DNA of 48,784 bases, from the NCBI GenBank assembly GCA_022360445.1, contig JAKSCV010000103.1, positions 1-48,784 on the forward strand, in the 5' to 3' direction. This stretch comes from Gammaproteobacteria bacterium. GTDB lineage: Bacteria > Pseudomonadota > Gammaproteobacteria > UBA5861. A model generated the notes under the pieces. It saw only the letters and a list, made by a program, of their open reading frames with translations. It did no database searches and was not told where the DNA came from. Position numbers and translations under genes: made by a program. Positions 24,354-35,213 of the stretch are shown here, one piece after another (the stretch's first letter is position 1; every line of letters begins with the position of its first letter).

Positions 24354-24981
24354 TTGTTCTCCACGACCCTCATACCCGGTGAAAAAACTGTTGGTTGCAA
24401 CTCTGCCTGTAATGGTTCTGACCGCCTTGTACCTGTCAATTGGTATAAAAAGTGGGCCGCATAGGCTCGTTTACACTTGAGGATACGGAATGGCAGTTTG
24501 TTTTGCTTCATTACAAATGTTTTGTCGGTGTTCGTCATCACGCCACCAGTCTGAACGGTCATACAGCTCTCGCTATCGGTGCTCTGATGGGGTTAAGAAT
24601 ACCATTCTGTTTTGCTAATCTGAGTGATGAAATAAACGCTCGCCAAACATAAGCTTTCGCAACGAAGTGCCAGAGGTCACGAGTGTGTTCGCCAATCAGT
24701 GGTTTGGACTGCAAGCTTCGTCATCTCCATTATGGGAAAGATTAAGCCTGTGCTCAGCAGGTTATCGTCTCAATGTACCAAATTAAAAGGGCCGGGTCAT
24801 AAGGCGTTTAACATTCATTTTCGGTATGAACATACTTGTGTGTGGCATGCGGAAAAATTACGAAGCACGAAAGCAGAGTGGATTTTTTTCTTGATTGATG
24901 TTGGCAGAGGATACCCTTTGTCAGAGTGATAAAGGGTTGAGGCTAGTCTCTTGGCAGGGCTCCGGAGCTATCTTTAGAAGT
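24354..24981. other. Intergenic region between P-type ATPase and hemE
   Basis: These 628 bases hold only short frames on either strand (up to 79 residues) without a recognised motif, without convincing ribosome sites and unlike any family I know. One hairpin is seen near the hemE side (24913-24937). The promoter of the leftward P-type ATPase should be at the left end. The stretch could hide a small RNA or gene remnants, but nothing in it is specific enough to call. Confidence 0.55.
24913..24937. terminator. Hairpin downstream of hemE
   Basis: ACCCTTT (24913-24919) and AAAGGGT (24931-24937) pair perfectly; a G-T wobble and TCA/TGA extend the stem to 11 bp with a 3-base loop. It lies 44 bases beyond the hemE stop on the leftward transcript. 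A T-run is missing, so intrinsic termination is uncertain. Confidence 0.45.
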
Positions 24982-26040
24982 TCAGGTGTGTTGATAGCTA
25001 TGGACTGCATCAACCAAGGTAGCGACTTTTTCAGGGTCAATATGCTGGTGAATACCGTGACCAAGATTGAAAATGTGCCCAGGTCCATTGCCAAAACTCT
25101 TCAGGACTTTATGAGCTTCTTTACGGATTGTTTCGTGAGAGGCGTACAGGGTGCAGGGGTCAAGATTGCCTTGAAGTGCGACTTTATCCCCGACACGCTC
25201 ACGGGCTTTTTTTATGTCTGTTGTCCAGTCGAGTCCCAGTGCGCTGCACCCTGTCTCGGCCATTGACTCCAGCCATTGCCCACCATTTTTGGTAAATAGA
25301 ATATTGGGGACCGGACGACCTTCGTTTTCTTGAATCAGGTTATCTACAATCTTGTGCATGTAGCGGAGAGAAAATTCTGCGTAATTAGCGGGTGAGAGTA
25401 CACCGCCCCAAGTATCGAAGATCATAATAGCCTGTGCGCCGGCCTGAATTTGTGCGTTCAAATATTCGGTGACAGCGGCTGTGATTTTTTCAAGCAATTG
25501 ATGAAGCGCTTTGGGCTGATCAAATAGCAGTGCTTTGGCACTGGCAAAGTCTCGCGAGCTTTGTCCTTCGATCATGTAGGTGGCAAGCGTCCAAGGGCTG
25601 CCTGAAAAGCCAATTAACGGCACGCGGCCGCTTAGTTCGCGGCGAATGGTACGGACCGCATTCACAACGTAAACCAGTTCGCCTTCAGGGTCCGGTATGG
25701 GCAGGTTTTGAATGTCTCGTATGGTTTCGATGCGTTTCTGGAAGCGGGGCCCTTCGCCTTCAACAAAATAGAGGCCTAAGCCCATGGCATCAGGGATGGT
25801 CAGGATGTCTGAGAAAAGAATAGCGGCATCCAGAGGGTAGCGCTCAAGGGGTTGTAATGTCACTTCGCAAGCGAGTTCAGGCGTTTGGCATAAGGTCATA
25901 AAGTTGCCGGCACGGGCGCGCGTATTTTTGTACTCTGGTAAATACCGCCCCGCCTGCCGCATGATCCAAATCGGTGTTTGGTCAACCGGCTGGCGGGCGA
26001 GTGCGCGAAGAAAGCGATCATTTTTTAAGTCAGTCATCAC
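24982..26040 (-). CDS. hemE: Uroporphyrinogen decarboxylase HemE
   Basis: This 352-residue cytosolic enzyme decarboxylates uroporphyrinogen III to coproporphyrinogen III in heme synthesis. The N-terminal substrate loop [16 protein letters not shown] (around residues 22-37) and the central [16 protein letters not shown] motif are diagnostic, and the C-terminus carries FNLGHGI with the conserved histidine. The length is normal for the family. It lies 15 bases downstream of gltD on the same strand, a pairing known in pseudomonads where both follow gltB. The same window holds ferrochelatase (38019), so two steps of the heme pathway are visible. Confidence 0.96.
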   Translation of the reverse strand: MMTDLKNDRFLRALARQPVDQTPIWIMRQAGRYLPEYKNTRARAGNFMTLCQTPELACEVTLQPLERYPLDAAILFSDILTIPDAMGLGLYFVEGEGPRFQKRIETIRDIQNLPIPDPEGELVYVVNAVRTIRRELSGRVPLIGFSGSPWTLATYMIEGQSSRDFASAKALLFDQPKALHQLLEKITAAVTEYLNAQIQAGAQAIMIFDTWGGVLSPANYAEFSLRYMHKIVDNLIQENEGRPVPNILFTKNGGQWLESMAETGCSALGLDWTTDIKKARERVGDKVALQGNLDPCTLYASHETIRKEAHKVLKSFGNGPGHIFNLGHGIHQHIDPEKVATLVDAVHSYQHT

Positions 26041-26055
26041 AAACGGCTATCCGCT

Positions 26056-27501
<1,446 letters not shown>

Positions 27502-27592
27502 TTACTAATAGTACATTGATTGCGCGCGTGAGACTACTCGATACTGAGGATTCGGTGGCCTCTGATTTTCGTTGGGCGTGCAGATTAATGAT

Positions 27593-28051
27593 TCAGGGGG
27601 TGTTTAATAAAGCTTTTATTTGTTGACTGACTTTCGCCAAGTCTGCACGACCTTGTATTTCGGGTTTCAGGTAGGCCATGACTGTACCCATATCTCGAAT
27701 AGAGCTGGCATTGTTCACTGAAATCGCTTCTGTGATGAGCTTTGTGAGTTCCTCAGCAGTCAGCTCAGCAGGGAGGTAAGACTTGATGATCTCAAGTTCA
27801 AAGGCTTCCTGTTGAGCAAGATCGTCGCGATTGGCTTTCTCGTACTGTTCGATAGACTCGCGCCGTTGTTTACACATTTTATCCAGTACCGTGATCACTT
27901 GCTCATCATCAAGCGCTACACGTTCGTCCACTTCCCTTTGCTTAATGGCGGCACTGATCAGGCGTATAACGCCCAACCGAGATTTGTCGCCACTTTTCAT
28001 AGCGGTCTTGGTATCAGTGGTTATTCTGGACTTGATGGAAGTGGCGCTCAT
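27593..28051 (-). CDS. yqeY: GatB/YqeY domain protein
   Basis: This 152-residue soluble helical protein matches the YqeY family, which resembles the tRNA-binding tail domain of the amidotransferase subunit GatB. It shows the family segments LGVIRLISAAIKQREVDER near residue 25 and the C-terminal MGTVMAYLKPEIQGRADL. Its molecular role is unsettled. It is 7 bases downstream of rpsU, as in many gammaproteobacteria. The usual next genes dnaG and rpoD are not present; gltD-hemE follow instead. Confidence 0.92.
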   Translation of the reverse strand: MSATSIKSRITTDTKTAMKSGDKSRLGVIRLISAAIKQREVDERVALDDEQVITVLDKMCKQRRESIEQYEKANRDDLAQQEAFELEIIKSYLPAELTAEELTKLITEAISVNNASSIRDMGTVMAYLKPEIQGRADLAKVSQQIKALLNTP

Positions 28052-28058
28052 AATGGGT

Positions 28059-28274
28059 TTAGTACAGTTTGATGCGCCGTGCCTGCTCTTTGGAGAGTTT
28101 CTTTTGGTAGCGTTTTACGGCCGCAGCAGCTTTACGCTTTCTTTCAGATGTGGGTTTTTCATAGAACTCACGACGGCGTGATTCTGTGATGATGCCTGCT
28201 TTTTCACAGCCACGTTTAAATCTGCGCATGGCTTGTTCAAATGCTTCATTTTCCTTTACACGAACATGGGGCAT
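28059..28274 (-). CDS. rpsU: 30S ribosomal protein S21
   Basis: This small basic protein of 71 residues is the complete S21. It starts with the typical [21 protein letters not shown] and ends with a highly basic stretch of [14 protein letters not shown] type. S21 binds the small subunit near the 3' end of 16S rRNA and supports initiation. The gene has GGAG a short way before its ATG and leads the rpsU-yqeY pair. The divergent region toward tsaD contains a large hairpin described separately. Confidence 0.97.
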   Translation of the reverse strand: MPHVRVKENEAFEQAMRRFKRGCEKAGIITESRRREFYEKPTSERKRKAAAAVKRYQKKLSKEQARRIKLY

Positions 28275-28325
28275 GTCTGATCATATCTCCTCAAAAAAGC
28301 TATAGGTAACTGAGCATTTTATAGT

Positions 28326-28375
28326 AAGCGACACTGTAAAACGAGTACTTTGTTGCCTGTCGCTTCAGTTTTTTT
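28326..28375 (+). terminator. Large hairpin with T-run between rpsU and tsaD
   Basis: Perfect 8-bp arms AAGCGACA (28326-28333) and TGTCGCTT (28358-28365) enclose 24 bases that are themselves imperfectly palindromic around AGTACT. Three bases later a run of seven T follows (28369-28375), so on the plus strand it reads as an intrinsic terminator. It sits in a divergent promoter region with no plus-strand gene ending before it, so it would act as a leader attenuator for tsaD, stop stray antisense transcripts, or be a protein-binding palindrome of the rpsU promoter. Confidence 0.5.
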
Positions 28376-28439
28376 GTCGGTGAGGTAGTATGGGCATGGA
28401 GTTAACAGTTTGATGAAGGTAAGTGAGAGTGTAAAAAAC

Positions 28440-29462
28440 ATGCGGGTATTAGGAATTGAGAGTTCATGTGATGAAACCGGTATTGCCGTGTATGAGGCAG
28501 GCTTTGGCTTACGGGCACACTGTATTTACAGTCAGGCCAATATGCACAGCGAATACGGTGGTGTTGTTCCTGAGTTGGCGTCTCGGGATCATGTACGAAA
28601 GATTCTACCTTTGATTCAACAAACACTTTGTGAAGCGAATGTCGATAAAAAGTCACTGGATGGCGTAGCGTTTACAGCAGGTCCGGGCCTGGTCGGTGCG
28701 CTCATGGTGGGGGCATCTGTGGCGAGGAGTTTTGCCTGGGCTTTAGGGGTTCCTGCCTTGGGAATCAATCATCTGGAAGGGCATTTATTAGCCCCCATGT
28801 TTGAAAAAGAACCCCCTGATTTCCCCTTTCTCTGTTTGTTGGTCTCCGGTGGTCACACGCAAATAGTTCTCGTGAAGGAAATCGGCCGCTACAGTTTACT
28901 AGGTGAAAGTATTGATGATGCTGTAGGTGAGGCGTTTGATAAAACAGCGCAATTGCTGAAATTGGGATATCCGGGTGGACCGGCATTGGCCAATATTGCC
29001 GAGAGAGGTGACTCTGAACGCTACCGTTTCCCAAGACCTATGCTGAACAGAGAGGGATTTGACTTTAGTTTCAGTGGCCTGAAAACCAGTGTTATTACAG
29101 CCTACAAGAAGTTACCTGACGAACAAATGGAACAAGAAAAATCGCACATTGCCAGAGGTTTTGAAGAAGCTGTTGTGGAAACGCTGGTTACAAAAACGCA
29201 ACGGGCTTTAGAAGCCGCGCAAGTGGATCGATTGGTTGTCGCAGGTGGCGTGGCGGCGAACAAGCGGTTGCGCGCGGCAATGATCCGAATGGCTGATATG
29301 AGCCGGATTAACGTTTTTTTCCCGCGTTTTGAGTTTTGTTCGGACAACGGAGCGATGATTGCCTTGGCAGGTTGTCTGCGATTGATGGCTGGGCAATCGG
29401 ATACTCTGGAAATCAGAACATCCGCACGATGGCCACTGCTATCACTTCAGCCGCTAGCTTAA
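28440..29462 (+). CDS. tsaD: tRNA threonylcarbamoyladenosine biosynthesis protein TsaD
   Basis: This protein transfers the threonylcarbamoyl group to A37 of tRNAs reading ANN codons, working with TsaB and TsaE. The start at ATG 28440 is chosen because family proteins begin MRVLGIE(S/T)SCDETG; an in-frame upstream codon at 28410 would add ten residues. The product is then 340 residues, normal for the family. Metal ligands H111 and H115 are seen in [10 protein letters not shown], with the ATP-binding SGGHTQ and the C-terminal SDNGAMIA with the third metal ligand. It is convergent with plsY, overlapping by 4 bp. Confidence 0.96.
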   Translation: MRVLGIESSCDETGIAVYEAGFGLRAHCIYSQANMHSEYGGVVPELASRDHVRKILPLIQQTLCEANVDKKSLDGVAFTAGPGLVGALMVGASVARSFAWALGVPALGINHLEGHLLAPMFEKEPPDFPFLCLLVSGGHTQIVLVKEIGRYSLLGESIDDAVGEAFDKTAQLLKLGYPGGPALANIAERGDSERYRFPRPMLNREGFDFSFSGLKTSVITAYKKLPDEQMEQEKSHIARGFEEAVVETLVTKTQRALEAAQVDRLVVAGGVAANKRLRAAMIRMADMSRINVFFPRFEFCSDNGAMIALAGCLRLMAGQSDTLEIRTSARWPLLSLQPLA

Positions 29463-30064
29463 CGGCCAATTTTACTTTCGGTACCTTGTAGCAAATTCTT
29501 AATATTGGCTTTGTGGCGCCAGAAAAGCAGCATGCTGATGATAATGCTGCCCACGACAAAATCATCATTGGCTGTCGTTATCCAGAGATAAAACGGTGTT
29601 GCCGTGAATGTTATCAATGCCGCCAGGGAAGAAATCCTAAAAGTCAGGGCAATTGCTAGCCAAGTAGCGATTGCCAGCAGACCCACAATCCATGATGTGC
29701 CGATGAGTACACCGAGAGCGGTTGCGACCCCTTTTCCGCCTTTAAAGTGAAAGAAGGCAGGAAACAAGTGACCTAAAAAGGCACCAAGGCCGGCGAGGTA
29801 AATCAAGACATTGTCCTCTGTCAGTAAGCGTGCAAACAAAACGGCCATTAAGCCTTTAGACATGTCGCCCAGTAGTGTAATAGCCGCAGCTTTTTTACCA
29901 CCTAATCGAAGGACATTAGTGGCACCCGGATTGTTTGATCCGGTGCTGCGAGGGTCGGGTAGTGATAAGACCTTACAGGTGATGATGGCAGCAGAGAGGG
30001 ACCCTAACAGGTAGCCAGAGACCGTGAGCAAGAGAGCATTGACGACCGAATATTCGAGAAACAT
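29459..30064 (-). CDS. plsY: Acyl-phosphate:glycerol-3-phosphate acyltransferase PlsY
   Basis: This 201-residue integral membrane enzyme makes 1-acyl-glycerol-3-phosphate from acyl-phosphate. It has about five hydrophobic spans and the three PlsY motifs on cytoplasmic loops: [12 protein letters not shown] near residue 41, [13 protein letters not shown] near residue 106 and the C-terminal [14 protein letters not shown]. It is a neighbour of tsaD, as in many gammaproteobacteria; folB, often adjacent, is absent. The gene overlaps tsaD at the 3' end by 4 bp. Confidence 0.95.
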   Translation of the reverse strand: MFLEYSVVNALLLTVSGYLLGSLSAAIITCKVLSLPDPRSTGSNNPGATNVLRLGGKKAAAITLLGDMSKGLMAVLFARLLTEDNVLIYLAGLGAFLGHLFPAFFHFKGGKGVATALGVLIGTSWIVGLLAIATWLAIALTFRISSLAALITFTATPFYLWITTANDDFVVGSIIISMLLFWRHKANIKNLLQGTESKIGR

Positions 30065-30127
30065 AATTCTTGTCAGTTATTGTGTTGAACAAAGCCGCCT
30101 TGTCTTGAGGCGGCCTGAACGGGGGTA

Positions 30128-30997
30128 TCAGGCACTTTTAATCATTGCCTTTTGGAGTTTTTTCAGCGCATTTTTTTCGATTTGTCGAATACGCTCAGCC
30201 GAGACACTGTATTCATCGGCTAACTCGTGAAGGGTGGGTTTGTTGTCCTCGAGCCATCGGCGTTGCACGATGTCCTGGCTGCGCTCATCAAGTGTGGCCA
30301 GGGCTGAAACCAGGTGTTCATGGTTGTTAGAGAGCTGATTCTCTGCTTCAACCAGGGTTGCCGGATCCGCGTTTTCTTGCATCAACCAGTTGGCTGGCGC
30401 AGTCAGCCGGTCTTCGTCATCGCTACCGGCCGGGAGGTCAAACGAAGTATCTTGTCCACTCATGCGGGACTCCATTTCAATCACTGTTTTTTGCTCCACA
30501 CCGAGGTCTTCTGCAACAGCTTTGATTTCATCCGCTGTGAACCAGGTGAGTTCTTTTTTAGCGCTGCGAAGTTTAAAGAACAATTTACGCTGCGCTTTGG
30601 TCGTTGCAACTTTAACAATACGCCAGTTGCGTATGACAAACTCATGGATTTCGGCTCGGATCCAGTGTACAGCGAACGATATGAGTCTAACACCGACATC
30701 TGGATCAAAGCGTTTCACCGCCTTCATCAGACCAATATTACCCTCTTGAACAATATCGTTCATGGGTAAGCCGTATCCTGAGTAACTGCGGGCAATGTGA
30801 ACAACAAACCGTAAGTGTGCCAGAATCAACTTCTGGGCTGCCTCAATGTCGTCATGGTCGCGGAGACGACGTGCCAGTTGCTGCTCCTCTTCTTCGCTCA
30901 GTAACTCAATCGTGCGAATGGTTTGCAAGTAACGGTCAAGGTTTCCCGTTGCTGATGGAAGATTGACAGTTGGGGCAACAGTTAATGCCATCGTCAT
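30128..30997 (-). CDS. rpoH: RNA polymerase heat-shock sigma factor RpoH (sigma-32)
   Basis: This 289-residue sigma factor lacks region 1.1 and has region 2 with [18 protein letters not shown] and [19 protein letters not shown], the RpoH box [10 protein letters not shown] (about residue 137), and region 4 with [20 protein letters not shown] at the end. These identify the heat-shock sigma group. It is downstream of ftsX, as in Escherichia coli and Pseudomonas. A perfect CIRCE element lies 59 bases upstream of its ATG and overlaps a candidate promoter, so HrcA control is likely. The ATG at 30997 has GGAG upstream; a second in-frame ATG is two codons later. Confidence 0.96.
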   Translation of the reverse strand: MTMALTVAPTVNLPSATGNLDRYLQTIRTIELLSEEEEQQLARRLRDHDDIEAAQKLILAHLRFVVHIARSYSGYGLPMNDIVQEGNIGLMKAVKRFDPDVGVRLISFAVHWIRAEIHEFVIRNWRIVKVATTKAQRKLFFKLRSAKKELTWFTADEIKAVAEDLGVEQKTVIEMESRMSGQDTSFDLPAGSDDEDRLTAPANWLMQENADPATLVEAENQLSNNHEHLVSALATLDERSQDIVQRRWLEDNKPTLHELADEYSVSAERIRQIEKNALKKLQKAMIKSA

Positions 30998-31053
30998 CGT
31001 TTGGCTCTCCTAACAGTTAAAATGTGCGAAGTGATTGTTTCGCTTTTGCGTCT

Positions 31054-31083
31054 ATTTTAGCACTCAGGTAATTAGAGTGCTAA
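31054..31083 (-). promoter_or_regulatory. Candidate sigma-70 promoter of rpoH overlapping CIRCE
   Basis: On the minus strand TTAGCA (31078-31083) could be a -35 element (4 of 6) and TAAAAT (31054-31059) a -10 element (5 of 6), separated by 18 bases. The CIRCE arms coincide with both elements, so a bound HrcA dimer would block polymerase. The elements are moderate, and another promoter further up inside or before ftsX is possible. Confidence 0.4.
31057..31083. promoter_or_regulatory. Perfect CIRCE operator (HrcA site) upstream of rpoH
   Basis: The arms TTAGCACTC (31057-31065) and GAGTGCTAA (31075-31083) around 9 bases match the CIRCE consensus TTAGCACTC-N9-GAGTGCTAA at every arm position. CIRCE is bound by the heat-shock repressor HrcA, usually before groESL, dnaK or hrcA. 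Here it is in the 130-base gap between ftsX and rpoH, 59 bases before the rpoH start. HrcA is not encoded in the window. Confidence 0.93.
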
Positions 31084-31127
31084 CGGCAGGAATAGTTCAT
31101 TCTATACGGTAATTTAACGAACGGTTG

Positions 31128-32099
31128 TCAGCGGGGTTTGATTTGCGCCAAGTGACGGCTGACAGCAAGCCATGCACCCAGTAGTCCCAAAAGTGAACTG
31201 CTGACAAGCAATACCAGTAGCATGGATGGCGACAGGGTGTGTAAGCTGAACTGACTGTTGTAGAGCGTGGCCAGTGTTTCAATCGGGCCTTCGAGCAGCA
31301 TCAATGCGAGACTGATCAGCAAGATGGCAAAGAACCCGCCAAACAAACCGTACCAGAGCCCACCATAGAGAAATGGGCGCCGGACAAAAGCATCTGAGGC
31401 ACCAATCAGTTTGATGACAATGATTTCTTCCTTTCGCGCCAGAATATCCAGCCGAATGGTGTTACCTACCGCGAGAAGTACTGCAAGGCACAGCAGGCTG
31501 GCGACAATCATTACGGCAAACTGGATGACATCCAGAATCGCATACATGCGGGCCACCCATTGGGTATCAAACACAGCCAGCTCAATATTGGGCATGTGCT
31601 CGAATTCGTTGACTAGATTGATCAGTTGCGTGGACTGGTGTCTGCTGAGGTTGGGTTTGGCAATGATTACGCCGGGCAGGGGGTTCGTGCTCAGCGCGTC
31701 CAGTACGCCTCCAAACCCTGAGTGCTGCTTGAACTCGGTCAGTGCCTCTGACTGGCTGATGTAACGTGTAGAGATGATTTCTGCTCGGTCTGCCAACGCG
31801 GAAGCGATCGCTTGACCCTGTTCGTCACTTATGTCTTGGCTCAGGTATAGAGAGATTTGTGCCGAATCATCCCAGGACTGACTCACGGCTTGGGCGTTTT
31901 TGAGGAAATGATAAAAGGCCCCCGGTAGTGCCAGGGCGATGCCAATCACCGCGATGGTCATGAAGCTGGCGACAGGCGCTTGGAGCAGTTTCCCCAGGCT
32001 AAAGGTGGCCACTTCTCTGTGATGGGACAGATAAGCGTGCAGCCGGTTCGAGGGCTGTTGAGCTCGTGACTTGCGACGGTTTTGACGTTGTTGTCTCAT
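31128..32099 (-). CDS. ftsX: Cell-division ABC transporter permease-like FtsX
   Basis: This 323-residue inner-membrane protein has a cytoplasmic basic N-terminus, a first membrane span near residue 50, a periplasmic domain (about 75-190) and three further spans to the C-terminus, the FtsX plan. It works with FtsE to regulate amidase-driven septal wall splitting through EnvC and to hold the divisome. Its start overlaps the ftsE stop by 4 bp. The order ftsY-ftsE-ftsX-rpoH is conserved among gammaproteobacteria. Confidence 0.95.
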   Translation of the reverse strand: MRQQRQNRRKSRAQQPSNRLHAYLSHHREVATFSLGKLLQAPVASFMTIAVIGIALALPGAFYHFLKNAQAVSQSWDDSAQISLYLSQDISDEQGQAIASALADRAEIISTRYISQSEALTEFKQHSGFGGVLDALSTNPLPGVIIAKPNLSRHQSTQLINLVNEFEHMPNIELAVFDTQWVARMYAILDVIQFAVMIVASLLCLAVLLAVGNTIRLDILARKEEIIVIKLIGASDAFVRRPFLYGGLWYGLFGGFFAILLISLALMLLEGPIETLATLYNSQFSLHTLSPSMLLVLLVSSSLLGLLGAWLAVSRHLAQIKPR

Positions 32100-32776
32100 T
32101 GCGGTCGCTCGCTACCGAGTTCGTTGCGAATCAGCCGACCTTGCTCGAGTGTCAGCTGAGGGTAATTTAACGGTTCGATCAATGAAAGATCGTGCGTGGC
32201 AATGAGCACAGTGACCCCCACGGCATTAAATTGTCTAAACAGGGTCATGATTTCATTTGAAAGCTCAGGGTCGAGGTTCCCAGTTGGTTCGTCTGCGAGC
32301 AATAAGAGGGGACGATTGACAACAGCTCGGGCAATGCCGACACGTTGTTGTTCACCGCCCGACAGGGTAACCGGGTTAACTTTTTCTTTGCGCAGCAGGC
32401 CGACTTTATCCAGCGCAGCTCGTGTCCGCCGTTCGATCTCGGAGAAATGATAGCCTGCGATTTTTAAAGGGAGCGCAACATTATCAAAAACACTGCGGTC
32501 ATACAGCAGTTGGTGATTTTGGAAAACAATGCCCATTTGTCGGCGGAGTGCAGGGACTTGCGAAGTTTTGATACGGGATAAGTTCGCCCCATTGACGGTC
32601 ACCTGGCCGCGAGACGTGAACTCAATCCCTGTAATCAGTTTGAGCAGTGTGCTCTTTCCCGCGCCGGAGTGTCCTGTCAAAAAAGCCATTTCTCCCATGG
32701 GTAAGTGGAAATTAACGTCGGTCAACGTATCCTTTTGTTGGCCGTAACGCTTGCTCACATGCTCAAAATAAATCAT
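32096..32776 (-). CDS. ftsE: Cell-division ATP-binding protein FtsE
   Basis: This 226-residue ABC ATPase has Walker [11 protein letters not shown] (about 35-44), a signature [14 protein letters not shown] near residue 140, Walker [13 protein letters not shown] and the H-loop in IATHDLSLI. Length and motifs match FtsE. It pairs with FtsX at the membrane and controls periplasmic cell-wall hydrolysis at the septum. It starts 9 bases after the ftsY stop and overlaps ftsX by 4 bp, so the three are one operon. Confidence 0.96.
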   Translation of the reverse strand: MIYFEHVSKRYGQQKDTLTDVNFHLPMGEMAFLTGHSGAGKSTLLKLITGIEFTSRGQVTVNGANLSRIKTSQVPALRRQMGIVFQNHQLLYDRSVFDNVALPLKIAGYHFSEIERRTRAALDKVGLLRKEKVNPVTLSGGEQQRVGIARAVVNRPLLLLADEPTGNLDPELSNEIMTLFRQFNAVGVTVLIATHDLSLIEPLNYPQLTLEQGRLIRNELGSERPQ

Positions 32777-32785
32777 GAGGTGCCA

Positions 32786-33769
32786 TTAATTTTTAGGGCT
32801 GCTGAAAAGGGCATCAACAAATTCGATCGCATCAAATGTCCGCAAATCTTCAACTTTTTCACCCACGCCAATAAAGCGAATGGGAAGCGCCAGCTTTTTC
32901 GCGACCGAAAAAATAATCCCGCCTTTTGCTGTCCCGTCCAGCTTGGTGATGGCCAGCCCGGTGAGCGCCAGCGCATCGTTGAATTGTATAGCCTGGTTGA
33001 GCGCGTTCTGGCCGGTGCCACCGTCCAACACCATCAAGATCTCATGGGGTGCCTCGGGGTCAATTTTACCGAGTATGCGTTTAACCTTTTTTAATTCGTC
33101 CATGAGCCCTGATTGTGTATGCAACCGCCCTGCAGTATCGGCAATGAGTACATCCATGTTTTTTGCCTTGGCGGACTCAAAAGCATCGTAAAGGACGGCC
33201 GCGGAGTCGGCACCAGGGTGTTGCGCAACCACAGGGATCTGATTGCGAGCCCCCCAGCTTTGCAGCTGTTCAACAGCAGCGGCCCGGAAGGTATCTCCCG
33301 CGGCGAGCATAACGTTGCAATTTTGATCTTTGAGTCGTTTGGCCAGTTTGCCGATCGTGGTGGTTTTACCGGCGCCATTTACACCCACCACCAGAATGAC
33401 ATAAGGCCGGACGGTGTCCGGTATCTCCAACGGGACTTCACAGGGTTTTAGGATGTCAGATAAAAGCTCGCGTAACAGGTGATTAAGAGCCTCTGCGTCC
33501 GATACCGATTGTCTGGCAATGCTTTTTGATAAGGTCGAGATGACCTCCTGAGTTGCATCAAAACCTACATCCGCCATAATCAGCTGATCTTCAAGTTCTT
33601 CAAGCAAGGTTTCGTCAATGGGTTTGTTGCCTAAAAAGAAATTTAACAACCCATCCCGAAAGCGCGCGCGAGTTTTGGTTAGTTTTTGGTCCAGCGCGTC
33701 AGTGGATGACGGTTCCGTAATGCTTTTCTCTGGAACTTTCTTTTTCTTGCCGAAGCCGAATATGCTCAT
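32786..33769 (-). CDS. ftsY: Signal recognition particle receptor FtsY
   Basis: This 327-residue SRP receptor GTPase docks ribosome-SRP complexes at the inner membrane. The NG domain is complete: an N domain of helices from about residue 30, G1 GVNGAGKTTTIGKLAKRL (about 133-150), DTAGRLHTQ, and TKLDGTAKGG near the C-terminus. The acidic A domain found in Escherichia coli FtsY is almost missing; only about 25 residues precede the N domain, including a basic KKKK stretch that may help membrane contact. It is first in the ftsY-ftsE-ftsX operon and divergent from the M16 peptidases. Confidence 0.96.
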   Translation of the reverse strand: MSIFGFGKKKKVPEKSITEPSSTDALDQKLTKTRARFRDGLLNFFLGNKPIDETLLEELEDQLIMADVGFDATQEVISTLSKSIARQSVSDAEALNHLLRELLSDILKPCEVPLEIPDTVRPYVILVVGVNGAGKTTTIGKLAKRLKDQNCNVMLAAGDTFRAAAVEQLQSWGARNQIPVVAQHPGADSAAVLYDAFESAKAKNMDVLIADTAGRLHTQSGLMDELKKVKRILGKIDPEAPHEILMVLDGGTGQNALNQAIQFNDALALTGLAITKLDGTAKGGIIFSVAKKLALPIRFIGVGEKVEDLRTFDAIEFVDALFSSPKN

Positions 33770-33860
33770 ACAATATTTACCCGGTTGTTGCGAGTTTGAT
33801 TCATTTCATGAGCCCCTATTTTAACGCAGGTATGTGGTTAAAAAACGTATAGGATAGATT

Positions 33861-35213
33861 ATGTTGAGAAAAATAACGTTGATCTTGCTGGTTTTGTTCG
33901 TCACCCAGGCGAGGGGGGCAGAGCCTGCCAAAGTGCATGCGCATCAGCTCGAAAATGGGTTAAAAGTCCTGGTACAAGTCGACTCGCGCTCTCCCATCGT
34001 TGTGCAACAGGTGTGGTACAAAGTGGGCAGTAGTTATGAGACCGATGGCATTACAGGCATTTCGCATGTGCTGGAGCACATGATGTTCAAAGGAACTGCA
34101 CGATTTAAGCCGGGTGAGTTCTCTGAAATCATTGCCCGTAATGGCGGGCGAGAAAATGCTTTCACCGGCCGTGATTACACCGCTTATTTCCAGACTGTTG
34201 CCAAAGACCGTCTTCCACTGGTGATGGAAATGGAGGCCGACAGAATGCAAGGGCTGCAGCTGGATGAAAAAGAATTTATGAGAGAGATTCAAGTGGTCAT
34301 TGAGGAGCGCCGTTCACGCACAGACGATAAACCCCGATCAAAACTGTTTGAGCAATTTGCAGCTACGGCATTCCTGACCGACCCGAAACGAAACCCAATC
34401 ATTGGTTGGAGGGCCGACATTGAGGCGTTGACCTTGAATGACTTACAGGCGTGGTACCAAAAGTGGTATGCGCCGAACAATGCAACGCTCGTGGTGGTGG
34501 GGGATGTTGATCCGCAAACGGTGTTTCAACTGGCTCAAAAGTACTACGGCCCGCTCAAGTCCATGCCTGTTGGGCAACTCAAACCACGACCAGAAATTCC
34601 CCAAAAGGGTACACGTCGCTTGCGGTTAGAGATCGAGGCGAAGCTGCCTTACTTGTTGATGGGCGTTAAAGTGCCAACGGTTTTTGATGCGGTTGAATCA
34701 TGGGAGCCTTATGCACTAGCTGTACTGGCCGCGGTGCTGGATGGCGGTGAAAGTGCACGTTTTGCAGATAGACTGGTGCGGGGGCAGCAAATCGCTAACC
34801 AGGCCGGTGCCGGATACGACATGTTCGATCGGGGCACTGGGCTTTTTCTGTTTGACGGCACACCGACCAGCGGGCAAACGGTTCAGGCGGTTGAAGAGGC
34901 TTTACTTGAGCAGATTGCGCTGGTCCAAAAAGAAGGTGTGGGTGAGGCTGAACTGGAAAAAGTCAAAACCAATGTAGTCGCCAGCGACGTTTATGAGCGC
35001 GATTCAGTGTTTTATCAGGCGATGAAACTGGGGCGCTTGGAAACGGTCGGGTTGAGCTACAACACACTGGATGATTACATCGATAAAATCCGTGCGGTGA
35101 CAGCCGATCAGGTTCAGGCTGTGGCAAAGAAATATTTTTTGTCTGAGAACCTGACCGTTGCGGTACTGGAGCCATTGGAAGCGGACCCTGACAAGGAGCA
35201 AGAGAAGAAATGA
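33861..35213 (+). CDS. M16 family zinc metallopeptidase (catalytic partner)
   Basis: This 450-residue secreted peptidase has a signal peptide (cleavage near ARG-AEPAK, residue 20) and the inverted zinc motif HxxEH as H69-V-L-E72-H73, with the further glutamate ligand in VIEERRSR near 148. It is therefore expected to be active in the periplasm, degrading or trimming peptides. The following gene is a second M16 protein without the motif, and such pairs usually form a heterodimer, as in PA0372-PA0371 of Pseudomonas aeruginosa. The stop overlaps the next start (ATGA). Confidence 0.92.
   Translation: MLRKITLILLVLFVTQARGAEPAKVHAHQLENGLKVLVQVDSRSPIVVQQVWYKVGSSYETDGITGISHVLEHMMFKGTARFKPGEFSEIIARNGGRENAFTGRDYTAYFQTVAKDRLPLVMEMEADRMQGLQLDEKEFMREIQVVIEERRSRTDDKPRSKLFEQFAATAFLTDPKRNPIIGWRADIEALTLNDLQAWYQKWYAPNNATLVVVGDVDPQTVFQLAQKYYGPLKSMPVGQLKPRPEIPQKGTRRLRLEIEAKLPYLLMGVKVPTVFDAVESWEPYALAVLAAVLDGGESARFADRLVRGQQIANQAGAGYDMFDRGTGLFLFDGTPTSGQTVQAVEEALLEQIALVQKEGVGEAELEKVKTNVVASDVYERDSVFYQAMKLGRLETVGLSYNTLDDYIDKIRAVTADQVQAVAKKYFLSENLTVAVLEPLEADPDKEQEKK

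Noticed and set aside
24452-24929. Two short rightward frames (66 and 76 residues) between the P-type ATPase and hemE
   Set aside because: No family likeness, no good ribosome sites and no supporting context.
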